A stretch of 64,000 nt of DNA, from NCBI GenBank assembly GCA_022478985.1, contig JAKSZP010005264.1:248001-312000 (forward strand), in the 5' to 3' direction. Below the pieces are notes generated by a model that saw nothing but the letters and a program-made list of their open reading frames with translations, searched no databases and was not told where the DNA came from. The position numbers and the translations under genes are program-made. Positions 20,994-32,308 of this stretch are shown piece by piece. This DNA is from Massospora cicadina. Taxonomy: Eukaryota; Entomophthoromycota; Entomophthoromycetes; Entomophthorales; Entomophthoraceae. How positions within the stretch are numbered: the stretch's first letter is position 1; every line of letters begins with the position of its first letter.

Positions 20994-22449
20994 TGTTGGG
21001 AATTATGAGAATTAGATGGACCTGAGCAGAATTCAAACTTGACCTGAGTTGCAACTTGATCATAGAAATTTTACCAATTCAATGAGCCTTGAGGCTGATG
21101 TGAATAATGAAATCTCAAATGGGTGAATGAAAACATAAATTCTGAAAGGATCCACCAATTCTACTAACAAAGGCACTGAGCCAGCTGATGAAGATCTTGC
21201 CATTTGAAAGTCCCCAGAATTGGCTATCCTGGCAAAAGAGAGTTGAAATCAAAGAAAGCCTACACCACCTGCCACATCATCAAAGAGTTCTCCTTACCCT
21301 ACTCATTTCTGATTATCATGCCAAGTTCCCCCTATATTATGGTTAAATGACTTAATAGTGGAAACCAACACCAAGGCTAAGGCTGGGTGACAGGTGGCCC
21401 AGAAGGTGAAACTTCAGGCTCTTCCTGACCTTAAGCATACATTAGATCAACACTGGGTACAAGCCAAATATGTTTAGGTTGGTACTAATGAGGTGCAAAA
21501 TGCCCAGCCCCTTGTGTTGGCCCAGGCATTGAAATGAACAAAGATGGTTCAATTTAGTTAATTGGAGTATGAGGTTTCAAATCCCATTTGAGTTACAAAA
21601 TTATGAGCTTGGGTAGAATACAGCTTCAATTGATCACTCGAGTGAAGGCACTTTTGGTGTATTTTACCAAATCAGATGAGAGTGTTTGCCTATTGGAGCA
21701 TCAAGGCTTGGGTCCACTTCTGCAGACCTATAATTACCCTGACTCAGTTTAAATATGTTTTTCATGACCAACATTCCTTGTTGGTCAACTTTTTCCAATA
21801 AACTTTTCTCATTTTTTACATTTTCTATTGTTATTTTGGATGATCCTGTGCGCAGACCCCTTTGAGGAAGTCTCACGCTGTTAACCAATCTATTTTGAAT
21901 ATAATTAGTTTATCCTCTTGTGCACTGTTGGGTCACTTAGGTTCTCTCCAACCTGAGACTCTCACCCCTTCTACAATTGTGCACCGCATTGCTTTTAGTT
22001 GGTTATTCCTTATTATGATTGCACTATTCTACTCAAGGTATTATTGCTCTAGCACCCTCTGCTGGGCTTTAGTACTTTTTGTACTAATGGCTATTTTCCT
22101 GGCATTGTCCTTGTGCACTGTGCACTACCACGCTGGGAACAGAAGAGTTAGACACTCCTTACACCCTAGACATTCCTAATATCTTGGCAACCTATAAATA
22201 TCTCCAAATTTTGATTAATAAAGTTACCTTCAGATCTTTTAGTTATTTTCACTAGTGATTATTTTACCTGTTTTTATAAAGAAGCCCTTGCTTGTTCAAA
22301 GCAAACAGAGTAGCCTCAATGACAAATTTCTGTTAAGAGCTTGTCTTAGAAAATTCAGTCCCTAAGAGATTTCTCTGGAACTGCATCCAACTAATAATTG
22401 AACAGCCTTCAAAGGCCCTGACCTTCAGAGAGTACAACAAAGTCCTACG
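20994..22449 (+). repeat. 3' LTR, interrupted by a solo LTR
   Basis: It starts TGTTGGGAATTATGAG after a purine-rich tract and ends GTCCTACG before the duplication gcatc. The LTR proper is 20994-21334 plus 22169-22449. The middle is the solo LTR with its duplication cccta. The net length of about 620 bp agrees with the 5' LTR. Confidence 0.88.
21335..22163 (+). repeat. Solo chromovirus LTR inside the 3' LTR
   Basis: 829 bp starting TATTATGGTTAAATGAC and ending CTCCTTACA, with the 5-bp duplication cccta at 21330-21334 and 22164-22168. It is a diverged member of the same LTR family as 19977-20871. The hydrophobic frame (21862-22179) stays open across the position that is TGA in three other copies. 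It keeps the H-A-G-N-R-R-V block that corresponds to H-L-A-G-N-E-R-V elsewhere. GTTGGTCAACT is at 21780-21790. Confidence 0.88.
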
Positions 22450-22454
22450 GCATC

Positions 22455-23860
22455 CAAAAAATGAGGGGTAAGTAAATCCAAAAATGCATACATGCATCCA
22501 AAAAATGAGGTTATATATACTTATTTTTAAAAATCTATTGAATATTTATGATATGGACAAGGACCAAAATAATTACAAAAAGTGTAAACTTCAGCTAAGA
22601 AATTTTTGCCAAATTTAAGGGCCAAAAACAGGATTTTTTGAAAATCATTGAAAGGGTTAATGGACAAATTTATCAAATAAAATCAGTAGCCATCCAATTA
22701 GCTTGTAATTGTTTAGATGATAGAAACAGAGCCAGGAGTTTTTCTGCGCAAACCTTTTGAGATAAGAGATTATAAAAACAGAGCGTATACTCTTAAATTT
22801 TCATATTTAAGCTAATTCCAACCCAAATTGAGGTTTATCCTGATTAGAAAAAACATAACAACCTTTTTTAAGTTTTTCTAGTCACATAATTTAACAGTAA
22901 AATCTAGCGTTTTGGGGCTTAATCTAATATATATATATATGGCCGCAAAGAAAATTGACTTTTTGCTTAAGGTCTCATATTCAAGCTTTGGTAGGGTTAA
23001 TTGAAAGTTAGGTTTTTATATTAGGCTTTTTGTAGGGAGATCTAATTAATCAATTTTATAAGGGGGTCTAGCCTTGAATGATCAACCTGCTCTCTAAGGC
23101 CAACCAAAACATCGATCCAAATTGATTTGTTGGCGGAGATTTGAGAAACTAAAGAGAAAAATGTGTGCACGGCAAACCCTAGCTCGGTTGATTTTATGGA
23201 GAGCTGAAGTAATTTTTCCAGATAGATTTTGAGGGCCTAGTTTAAGGATGAATATGGGCATGATAAAATGTTACCTCGGTGGATAAAAGCGGCATGTTTT
23301 GATCCAAGTATAAGAGTACAACAAGCAAAACCTTTTTTGCCTGTCTAAAGGTGGCCATCAGCGCCACATAGAATTAAAATTTTACCTGTAAGGTAGGCAT
23401 AATATTAAGTCGAGTATTTCTCCTGTAAAGTTATCGGGAAAGGACATGATACAACTTGAAACCCCCTTTGCTATCAAAAGAAAACCTTCACCCTTGTTTA
23501 GGTCAGCCAAGTGTGGTACCTTAAACCATTACCATCAAATGAGCCGCCTCGGACTGATCTGTAGAGCTGGCAACTTGACAAAAAAATCTTAGCAAAGGGG
23601 CATCTAATAAAGAGACTAGCCGTTGCAAAAACGAATCCTTTGATTAGGAAGTTAGAGGGTGAATTTTAAAAAATATACTCACTTCCCAAAGTTTAAATGG
23701 GCAAAGTCTTTGAATATGGTAAAGAATCCTCAAGATTAAGTTCTCATGATCTACAATATATATGTAAAATCTGATTCAGAATAAGTTTTCGTAGGGTAAC
23801 TAAGTTACAGTAGCGATGCGGTGGCTTCCATTAAAAAATATCCCTCGTTATTTTGATGTT
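22455..23860. other. AT-rich DNA, nothing firmly recognised
   Basis: Two direct copies of gcatccaaaaaatgagg lie at 22450 and 22495, beside the LTR element. I saw no other gene or terminal repeat. From about 23000 to 23860 the base composition becomes slightly more balanced. Some minus-strand frames look gene-like and could be further exons of the remnant that follows, but none can be supported. Confidence 0.4.
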
Positions 23861-23863
23861 CCA

Positions 23864-25761
23864 TTATAACCTATATAATCGATTAACCTTAAATAGATTT
23901 ATCAGAGTATATACATTAGCAATAGCAGCAGCACCTTCTTCCAAGCCACGCCCTTTAAATATCACCTCGTCCAAGATAGTATCCATCGTCGCGATGGCCA
24001 CTCTGACTTGCAGTTCGGGCAGATCATCCTGTAACGTTGGTAGGCCCAAGGGCGAAGCCAAACTTCGTATCAAAGTGCGTATGCGACTTTGATTTTTGTG
24101 TTCGTCGTATAGCTGCTCCAATATTCTAACTATTATTAATTCAGCTAACCTTAGTCAAAAGCTCTGGAAGTTTTTCTTGGCAAAGTGTTCTAACACGGCG
24201 TGAAAGTACGACGCTTTCTCATCTTCTAGCAGATGCCACATGAGCTCAAGCGCCCATTCAAGCTTATCTATTGCTGCTTTATTCAGAGTACGTACGAGAA
24301 AGGCACACACTGCGTTGCAAAAGATGTCTTTCCAGTTATAAGCCAGAGAAAATTATGCTTTACTTTCCGCGTCTGAAGTTGAGAACTCAACCAACCGCCT
24401 AAGTAGGGCTGCTACCGCTGCAAAATCCAAAAATGGGTCGTCAAGTATTGTCAAAAGCAGCGTGCAGTTGTCCTGAAAAAGAATAAGCCAAGTAATAGAA
24501 TCGTCATATATATCGCTTTAAAACCACGTCACCCTAAAAATATTAACAAGAAAACGGGTGAACTACTCAGGTTTGACGCAAGACCAGTTGCAATACATAC
24601 ATGCAATTAGACTAGAATAATACAACCTACCACCGGTTAAAACAAAATATAACCTTAGCTTGCAAGTGATTAAAAAACTGGTAAGCTGACCAATTATTAT
24701 TTGCCACTCTATGCTGAAGCTGGATTTTTCATCGAGAAGCTTTCCAATTCAAAAAATTTAGTCAAAACTAAAGGGAGCATAATCGTTTTTCGAAAGATAG
24801 GACGAATTAAACAATCATATATCATCGCAACTTATTTCAAGCAAGGTAAGCACAACTGAACTCAATAACAAACCAACATTTGAAAGTCAAAAGGTATAAT
24901 AATTGGACCATCTAGTACTAAAAAAAAGGTATAATAATTGTAAAAAATAGCATTGAAATAGCCTATTTTAAAGCTAAGTACGAAGAGAAATATCAAAGAT
25001 CTTAAGCTAAATGGTCTTCAAAATAGGCTATCAGTGATTAGACACCCCAGATTCAAAAACTTTTTGTTGGCGTACTTTGCAGTGATCAGTACAGAGAATT
25101 AAAGATGAACTAACGAAGATCAAGTGATATCAATTCTGAATAATTGAAGTGTGTAATTTTCAAAAATAACCGCTGAAACGGCGAAGTCACCACCTCGAGC
25201 CAATTGTTGTGCGGTAGAAAAAAGCGAAATATAAATTATGTAAACGCGGTTGTAAGAATACTTTTTGATTTTATTATTCGAGGAGTTAAATCCGTATTTG
25301 TGCATGCAAAAAATTGATTCTCAAACTGATAAGCCGAAAGCTGAAAATAGAACTCAAAAATAAAACAAATACAAGGCGGCAAACAAAACTTCGGCACGCC
25401 AAAAAGCACCCGCTAAAAAGAACCAACAGCCTTACCTTAACCAGCTGTTCCTTATCTTCAGTTGCTTGTGATCGATAGGTGAAAATGGATACGATTATAA
25501 GATCAACGAAATCTAAAGTATATCCGACCAAATTAACACGCAGGTCACACTTTAATTAGATAATACCCAGATGTTTAGCTTCATAAGGAACTAATGACCC
25601 CTGAGCCTTAAGCTTGTCGAGTAGCGTTAGCTCGGAGCGATCGAGGGAAGATCGGGAAAGGCATCTAGCCGATCCAGTAACCGTCGAAAGTGGTCAAGCG
25701 TTGCTTCATAGGCTGTCTTCTCCGCGGACGGGGTTCGCCTGGACCTTTTACCTTGTAGCAT
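23864..25761 (-). pseudogene. Host-type gene remnant, two supported exons, function unknown
   Basis: On the minus strand an ATG at 25761-25759 opens a frame (MLQGKRSRRTPSAEK) running to 25436, with one frameshift near 25630 and one stop near 25565. A donor AAG|GTAAGG at 25436/25435 and an acceptor TTTTTCAG|GAC at 24473/24472 define a 963-bp phase-0 intron. Exon 2 (24472-24138) stays in frame apart from one TAA. A frameshift near 24135 leads to a further open stretch, 24121-23864. The product looks leucine-rich and helical, like an alpha-solenoid, but I do not recognise the family. Codon use is less AT-biased than its surroundings. It is either a pseudogene or a gene with assembly errors. Confidence 0.55.
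24906..24923 (+). mobile_element. 18-bp retroposed micro-fragment with target duplication
   Basis: The insert gaccatctagtactaaaa is flanked by copies of aaaaggtataataattg at 24889-24905 and 24924-24940. The exact right edge is blurred by shared A residues. It lies in the intron of the gene remnant. The tail is the same as in the fragments at 3834 and 47658. Confidence 0.8.
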
Positions 25762-25859
25762 GTTATGAAGTGAACTAAAAATCTGATATATTTATGGATT
25801 AGGGTGGGTTTACGGGGCCATCCTTCTCTAATGATCTGTATCAACCAATCAAATCGGAT

Positions 25860-26240
25860 TTATGGCAAGGTGTTGGAAGTTTAATTTGATTTTTAACCGA
25901 CTTTGAAAAAGAAGGAGGTTATCAATTCGACCTATATGTATGTTTGTTCACGCATAACTCTGTAAATACTGGACCAATTCGGATGATCATCTCCAAAAAT
26001 CGAGGATGCTCCAACTTAGGTCCCATTTTACTTTTATAAGTATTGGTCAAGTATCTGCCCATTAATTTAGTAAATAAAAAATTGGGCTCGGAAGCGATAG
26101 ATTACAAGTGTGAGTATGTTCATCGCTGGATAAACTTTATTCCGGCATCGGTGAAGCGACAGCTTCGAAGCACTTTTGATATGTCCTATGGCTGGGGGGT
26201 ATGTTCAAAATTCATCAGCATGGGCTCATAGCGGGACGTG
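25860..26240 (+). repeat. Dispersed repeat relic with an arthropod-type motif
   Basis: At about 25893-25925 the sequence contains ttaaccgactttgaaaaag followed by aaggaggttatcaattcga. Near 25970 it reads ctggaccaattcggatgat. This order (ACCGACTT..AAAA, GGAGGTT, TCAATTCG, GGACCGATT) is one I associate with repeats common in arthropod genomes. The later part ends in atgtcctatggctgggggg, shared with 108-122 and 4850. There is no coding region and the ends are undefined. Confidence 0.45.
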
Positions 26241-26249
26241 CTTAAATCA

Positions 26250-26535
26250 TTATAGATGGCTATCGTTTTTGCATAATTTGACCAATAAACTCATCTAAAT
26301 TTAATAAAAATGAATTATTTTAAATAGCGATCAATAAATTTACATAGATTGACTATTAAAAGCAACCAAATCTAATAAAATCAATTACTGTAAATGGTGA
26401 TCAGTAAATTTGGCATACGTTGACCAATAAAATCATCTAAATTTAATAAAATGAGTATTGTAGATGGTGATCTGTAACTTTAGTATAATTTGACCAATAA
26501 AATCAACTAAATTTAATAAAATGAATTACAAGTGT
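26250..26535 (+). repeat. 65-bp minisatellite array, second locus
   Basis: About four units of 65-68 bp containing gaccaataaaatcaactaaa and tttaataaaatgaattattg. The units and orientation match those of the array at 4531-4790. Confidence 0.75.
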
Positions 26536-26740
26536 ATTTGTTTATAAGATACTATATATAAAATATATACAATGAGTTTTATTTTAGAGAAAAAGCAAGG
26601 GGTCAAAAAGGATATATAAAGATAGTAATACTTAATAAAAGTAGGAAAAAGAGCCACTTTTAAAAATGCACTAATTTTTTAGGGAAAAAGAGCTGGGAAT
26701 AAAGGTTTTTGAAAAAAGAACCTTTTCAAAAATTCTTTTT

Positions 26741-27077
26741 AGAAAAAAGAACCTCCTTTAAAAAAGCTCTAAAAATATAAAAATAATTGAGAAATTAAGC
26801 CTACTCAATAAAGCCCTTTTTGAAGTCAGCACCATATTTTAACAGACTTATAATAGGTACTTATAATTTATATACTCAGTACTATTTATATTAAGTTGCT
26901 TATAGTTTATATTTAGACCCAATCCAGACATAAGATATAATTTGTATTTGTGAGCAAAATTCTATAATTCAGTTTAAAATATGGTGCCAACTTCAAAAAG
27001 GATTTTATTGAGTAGGCTTAATTTCTCAATTATTTTATACTTTTTAGAGCTTTTTTTAAAAAAGGTTCTTTTTTTCC
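26741..27077. repeat. Foldback element, second copy
   Basis: Inverted arms of about 100 bp (26741-26842 and 26973-27077) surround a 130-bp centre. Arm and centre sequences match the copy at 204-536 in reverse orientation. No coding region. The 460 bp to its right (27078-27540) hold nothing I recognise. Confidence 0.65.
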
Positions 27078-27540
27078 CAATTTTTTTTTAAGATGTGAAC
27101 CTAAGGCCATTACTGACAATCCATTTGTTAGGTGTTATTTAGAAGGTGGTAAGTGTAATATTATTGGTATCAAATTCAAAGTTAAATTCCTGTTTAGATA
27201 TAAATTTCTCAATTATCCATCTTTATACCAATTACTCATCATCCACTATTTACAAATCAAAAAAGCTTAGGTGAAAGTAAATAAAGCTAATCTTTAGAAC
27301 TTCACATATTCCAATTTTATTCTAATAGGCTTTATCCTAGATTACATTATAGGAAACATGTTTGCCCCAGATGTTTAACACTAGTTGCTAAACTACCAAA
27401 AATATGTATGCAACTATTTTTAAATCTACAATATTATTTTAAGTTAATATTCCCTTAGAATTGATGATTCTTCAGGAAAAATTTGGAATCTATGATACCT
27501 TGTATGAAGATATTGGATCCAATAGACAAAATAGTCTGCA

Positions 27541-28421
27541 TGTTATAGTTAGATGATATGATTGTAATAGCATATTGTACCAAAATGCAGATCATGAAGA
27601 GGCCAAAGGGATAAAGTTAATGTACCTATCTGACCTGAAGCATACCCTGGACCAACTCTAAGTAAGGGTAAAATATGCCAGGTTAGTTCTGTGGGTATAC
27701 TTGCTAGTCATGGGAGTGTTACATCCTCAGCTCTAAAGTTCACCAGTTATTTTGAAAGTGTGACAGTACATTACAATAGCTTTGAAAATGGGGCTTTGAG
27801 TCCTATTCAGGTTAACATATTACCAAATCTAGCAAAATCTAATTGCAGTCAATCACCCAAGTGCAAGCATACTCAAGCTATAGCACCACAAAGGATGGTG
27901 GTTATGCTTATTGGTTAGATTGGGTGCAGCACCTCACCCAATAGAAAAAAACCCTAATTCTTTCAAGTTAGTATTTTGAGACTAACCTTATTTGTTGTCA
28001 ACTTGGTTTTAAAAAAACTATATTCATTTTGACTGTCCAGATAATCCCATAGTCTAAACTCCTTACAGACCTCCTAAAAAGGATTACTAGCAATATAGGA
28101 CAATAAATCTTGTCTAAAATAACTATGGATTCTGGTTCCCACCTGGAAAAGCCTAGACCCCTCCAAATTGAGGTGCCCAAGGACATGAACACTGAATTGC
28201 ACTTGGTTATAGACTCCACCCAGGGTCAAATCAAGTTATTGCATTTTTGGCATATGTAGTTATCTATACAATATTTTACACCCTATCCCTGAACTCCTGT
28301 ATACTCACAACTTTCAAGGTGCCCTATTCTCTTTTCTATTAGTGACCTGTTCCATGATTGTATGGCTGTGCATTCTGCACCACTTCTCAGGGTTTGAGAG
28401 AGTACAGAGAATCACTTGACA
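27541..28421 (+). repeat. Chromovirus-family LTR (5' LTR of a truncated element)
   Basis: 881 bp starting TGTTATAGTTAGATGA (consensus TGTCATGGTTGGATGA with three transitions) and ending CACTTGACA. Both LTR frames are recognisable but heavily mutated. One is a QSITQV stretch near 27840-27870. The other is a PRPLQIEVPK stretch near 28147-28175 that corresponds to GPLQIEAPK elsewhere. The gag that follows is in the same orientation. No 3' LTR is found before the next element. Confidence 0.78.
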
Positions 28422-28850
28422 CTATGCGAACTTTTACAATAGATGTATATTTGAGATTCTAGTTGCAGACCAAATGTTTATCAGTAAAATTTGACTGATT
28501 GAACATATGCATATCTGCTCTTCAGGGCAGCATATTTGGAAGCAGAATATCTTGACATGTTTTAACTCAAGTTACCCTAAGAGGAACCACATCTATTGAT
28601 CCCAAAGATCTTTAATATTGACCATCAGCTCAGCCCATATTTTAACCTTGCAAATGATTATGCTTAGAGCATAATATGATACTTGCAAAGTAAAAAATCC
28701 AATCATAATTAACTGAGATTATATTCATTAACTTTGATTTTAGCTACTAATCTATATAAGTATTGTAAGTCTGAAAATTGACCTCCTGGGTTAGACTGTG
28801 TAAAGTTCCCTTACAGAAACAAGAGGGAAATAAAGGCATCAATAAAGCCC

Positions 28851-30596
28851 TTGGTTCAACTGGGTGAATTGGACCATGTGATTGATGGGTGGTGGGTCAC
28901 TGCTCCAGCTCCCAAAGAACCTCCCTTTACAGCTTCTTCCCTTATGGAAAAGATAAAAGGGGTCTGTTGTGAGATAGTCCATACCAAGGGCGACCAGCAG
29001 GATCCTCAGAATCATTGTTCCCCCACCCTGTCACCCCTACCCCTTCAAGAACCAAAACAGCCTCAAAACTCAGAGAAGCCTTATCAAGTCAGAAAACCTG
29101 GTTTGGGCCACAAAATATGCAATTTCAGATCATGTGTCACTATATGAGTCAAGATAAATCCCCAAAAATTTAAAATTTAAATCAACTTTTGAATTTATCT
29201 TACCTAAAAGCCAGTTCTGCAAAATGCATGATATGAGCAAATATGCCCAATTTTGGATCATTTGAAGCACATTACTGCAGATCTGAAAGTCCATTGTCAG
29301 CGCTTCTATGACCTCATACATAAGCTATCTGATGAAACCTCTCAAACCCAAGCTGTTCTTCATGACACTGACTAAGGGGGACCTACAAAGAGAGTATGTT
29401 AGACAGTATTATTACAAGACCTCCCCCCAACTCCCTCCCCTAATCATAAAGTATAGGAGGACAACTGCCCCTCCTAGGGTTGGTTGTCATTCATTCTTTG
29501 CTTCAAGTTTAAATAAATTCCTATGTTTTCAACCCCTCTCCAAAGAATCCGCCAGCTACTTTTTATCATCATTCTCTCTTTGGATACCACTAAACACACT
29601 GCAATCAGAGTTCTGGGCCCAAAGCTTGTTGATTTGGTACTCTGATCTATCAATCCTGTGGCTTGCTGCATACTAGCTAAGGTCATAAGAAGTTAAACTC
29701 CCAAACTCTTTCTCCAATATTTTATAATAGAAGTTATCCTGATCCACCAGATCCAGTTTGACAACTCATTACAGGTTCAGAAAAATATTGCTAACCAAAA
29801 GCCTCACAACCCCTTGCATGGGATGATGATTGTCATCTGCCTGACTCACCCCAATGACCCATCACTGGTTCAGCGCAATAAAGACAAGATGAGGCCTCTC
29901 GCCCCACCAATTTTTGATACATTGTTCATGGATGATGAATGCTCACCCTTGCCACCTGGAGAAGAAGTCCAATCTCTGGGATATCTGGAACATTGATCCA
30001 TGGGGCAAACCATTCCCAGTTTAGATTAAAAAATAATCCGCTATACCAACGCCTTTTATGATCCAGTGCAGCAGTTTGAGACACCCCAACAACTGCAAGA
30101 TGATGCCCAAGCTTACCCCATATCTAAATCAAGCCAAAATAAATTTAAACCACAAACCTAATCCTCTTTTTGAAGGTCAGCAACATCCAATGAACCCTAA
30201 AAATTTTATAACACAAAACTGAACCTGAAGTATTTGGGACTAATACCTAATGCCAGCAACCGCCAATCTAGTATAGTTAATTATCCTCTCAGCCTCTACC
30301 ACCTTTGGGGTTGCCCCAGAAAATCCTGCGGTTGCCCCCATTGAATTCATTTGGTTTGCTATGGGGCTGTTGGTATGTTACTTAACTTTTACTACCCTCA
30401 CAGAAACTATAGGGCGTCCCTCCTACAAGTCATTAGGGATTCTATGTATTGGAATTCTGAGCATTCCATTTGGTTGTCACATCTAGATTGGAAGCCCAGT
30501 CTCACTTTAATTAGCAGAATCCATGACAATTATCATGAGGTTTATGGATTATTTGTATTGAATTATTCTAGAGCATATGATAAATTTTACACCTAA
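28851..30596 (+). pseudogene. gag relic of the chromovirus family
   Basis: The first open stretch (28851-29147) starts MVQLGELDHVIDGWWVTAPAP. The same E/D-L-x-H-V-x..WVTA pattern opens gag-like frames at 56.6 kb and 60.3 kb. A downstream block (about 30330-30440) reads CGCPH then GA.G..LNFYYPH. It parallels CGCPHCNHLFTLGAFGTILN at 58.85 kb, marking the same protein. Gag would form the particle shell. I see no canonical CCHC knuckle. Frames change at least five times. The relic ends about 1.7 kb before the next LTR element and carries no pol. Confidence 0.68.
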
Positions 30597-30808
30597 TTAG
30601 AAAGACTGACTAAAACTATCAAGTGACCACCTTTCATATTTCAATGATATGTAATATCCAAAAAATAACAGTAAGTTATTGTAAGTGCTTAACAGGCAAA
30701 TCAGGCATAAGCTGACCCCCTAACCTGGTGGATTATTTAAGTAGTTATTAAGATTTATTTTATATCAAGAGGTACATGTTCCTTTTTCCTGAGAGTTTTT
30801 ACATTATT

Positions 30809-30947
30809 TTTTTAATTATTTGAGGTGGGTCGACCTTGAGGACAAATATACCACACTGAGAATGTTTTCTAGTCAGTACAGGTTTTGAACTCAAAAGCTG
30901 CACTAGGGGTGGAAGCAGTTTTACCCGCTTGGCTAACCACCCTTCAA
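30809..30947 (-). mobile_element. Short tRNA-derived SINE (SINE2) with 14-bp target duplication
   Basis: Perfect copies of gtttttacattatt at 30795-30808 and 30948-30961 flank a 139-bp insert. On the minus strand the head is GGTGGTTAGCCAAGCGGGTA, a tRNA-Leu/Ser-like A-box region, with a B-box-like GAGTTCAAAACCT about 50 nt later. The tail contains GTCCTCAAGGTCGACCCACC and TCAAATAATTAAAAA, nearly the same as the tail of SINE1 although the heads differ. Confidence 0.88.
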
Positions 30948-30961
30948 GTTTTTACATTATT

Positions 30962-31660
30962 AATATGATTTTTATATCTAAAAACCATCTTCTTATATTC
31001 TTGTTTTCTAATATGATTTTATTTATGAAAAAAACATTCCACAAGCAGCCTAAGTGGTTTAAAAACTGGGTTTTTTCAAATCTACCTTATTCTTTGTTAA
31101 GATTATCTATCCCATCAGCTTCTAAAAAGGCAAATGCTCAATTTTCAAGTAAAGCATGGTCATCTTTGGTTCTTAATGGTAGGATAGTTAATGGGCTAAT
31201 AACTATAACAACTATTATGCTTTTAAATTCTTTAATAAGCATTATAAACCTATCATCAATAGAAGCTCAAAATCTAGTGCTCAATACAGAGTAATGGACA
31301 CTACTAAAAATATCTTACAATTACCTTTTTCAAAATAAAAACAATCCCACTAATAGCATCACCCAGTAGACTGAGTATTAAAGTAGTGAGGATTAAATAT
31401 ACATCAATAGGATAAGGATTTTGGGCAAGGCCATTAGGTTAGAATGGATGGTGTATCCCTAGTAAAAAAAGTTTAAATATCTTGACATTACCTTTACAAA
31501 AGATTATAAATCTGGGGTATAACTAGATGAGGATAAATGGCTACTCTTCCTTCCACGCTTCCTTCAAACAATCCATAAACTAAATATCTTTAATCCTTTA
31601 TTAATTACTCAAATGCAAGTTTTATGTTAAAAACCACCAAATTTGTGAGTAAATGGTAGC
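30962..31660 (+). pseudogene. LINE reverse transcriptase (thumb region) relic
   Basis: The frame from 30929 stays open to 31294 and starts inside the SINE duplication, so its start is not real. Downstream, about 31468-31620 reads KKFKYLDITFTKD and then W..FLPRFLQTIHKLNIFN with a stop. This resembles the segment after the catalytic palm in LINEs (KYLGI.F..D, then a helical W..L...L stretch). Assignment is moderate because no YADD-like motif is seen. It is unlike the LINE at 47.5-53 kb and would be a second LINE family. Confidence 0.45.
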
Positions 31661-32308
31661 ATGATTCTTATATGATTGTATGAAGGTTACAAACTGAAAG
31701 CCAGGCACACAGGATCATACAGACTTCAAAATTTAGAGAATAGTACCTTATAAAAACTCACAAATATAATAAGGCTTAGGTTTAGAATCATATCATTTTA
31801 ATTAAGGAAGTTTGGTTTAACCTGTTGTTCTAAATCTTAAACCTAAAAATTACACTAATGCAGTGGAAAATTGTTAAGAAACTCTAAGTTTATAAATTCC
31901 ACTAAGGTAGGAAGATTGTATTGGAAAATTCACTCACAGTAATCTTCCAGATAGACCAGACTTTCCTCAAAAGGTTGGATATAAAGCCATCTATAGGTAG
32001 TAAATTTGATTAAAAATTTTTAACTTTCCTATATTATATTTAAAGACTTGAAGCTTACCAATTTAACATTTTTTATCTTTATCACACTGAGAGGCCTACA
32101 AAAGTTCTCAAATACATCACCAAAATAGTATTGATTCCCATACACCTTTTAGTAATGCTGGTATCATAAAGTGGTGAGCTTCTTTTCCAAATGTGAGATT
32201 GCTGCTGGAACTTCTCATACAATATTTTCTACCCACCCCAATGACATTTAGGATAGAGATATCATTGGACTTCAGATGCTATTGTAAATAATTGCACAAC
32301 CCTATAAA

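Larger units (their letters stand above)
11990..22449 (+). mobile_element. Decayed full-length Ty3/gypsy retrotransposon with nested insertions
   Basis: Two LTRs (11990-12607 and 20994-22449, the second interrupted) are flanked by the 5-bp duplication gcatc (11985-11989 and 22450-22454). In order it holds a primer-binding site (TGGTGCTCTCTGACAGG, 12611-12627), gag with a CCHC zinc knuckle, aspartic protease, reverse transcriptase, RNase H, integrase with a GLYQV version of the GPY/F motif, and a polypurine tract (GAGGGGAGG, about 20982-20990). That gene order, with integrase last, is Ty3/gypsy. I see no chromodomain. All frames are broken. Nested inserts are a Helitron (17596-19312) and two solo LTRs (19977-20871 and 21335-22163). 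Confidence 0.9.

Noticed and set aside
24120..24140. A possible 20-nt intron between exon 2 and the last open stretch of the host-type gene
   Set aside because: GT and AG are present but 20 nt is shorter than any intron I would accept here, and the phase does not fit without an extra lesion. A frameshift is simpler.
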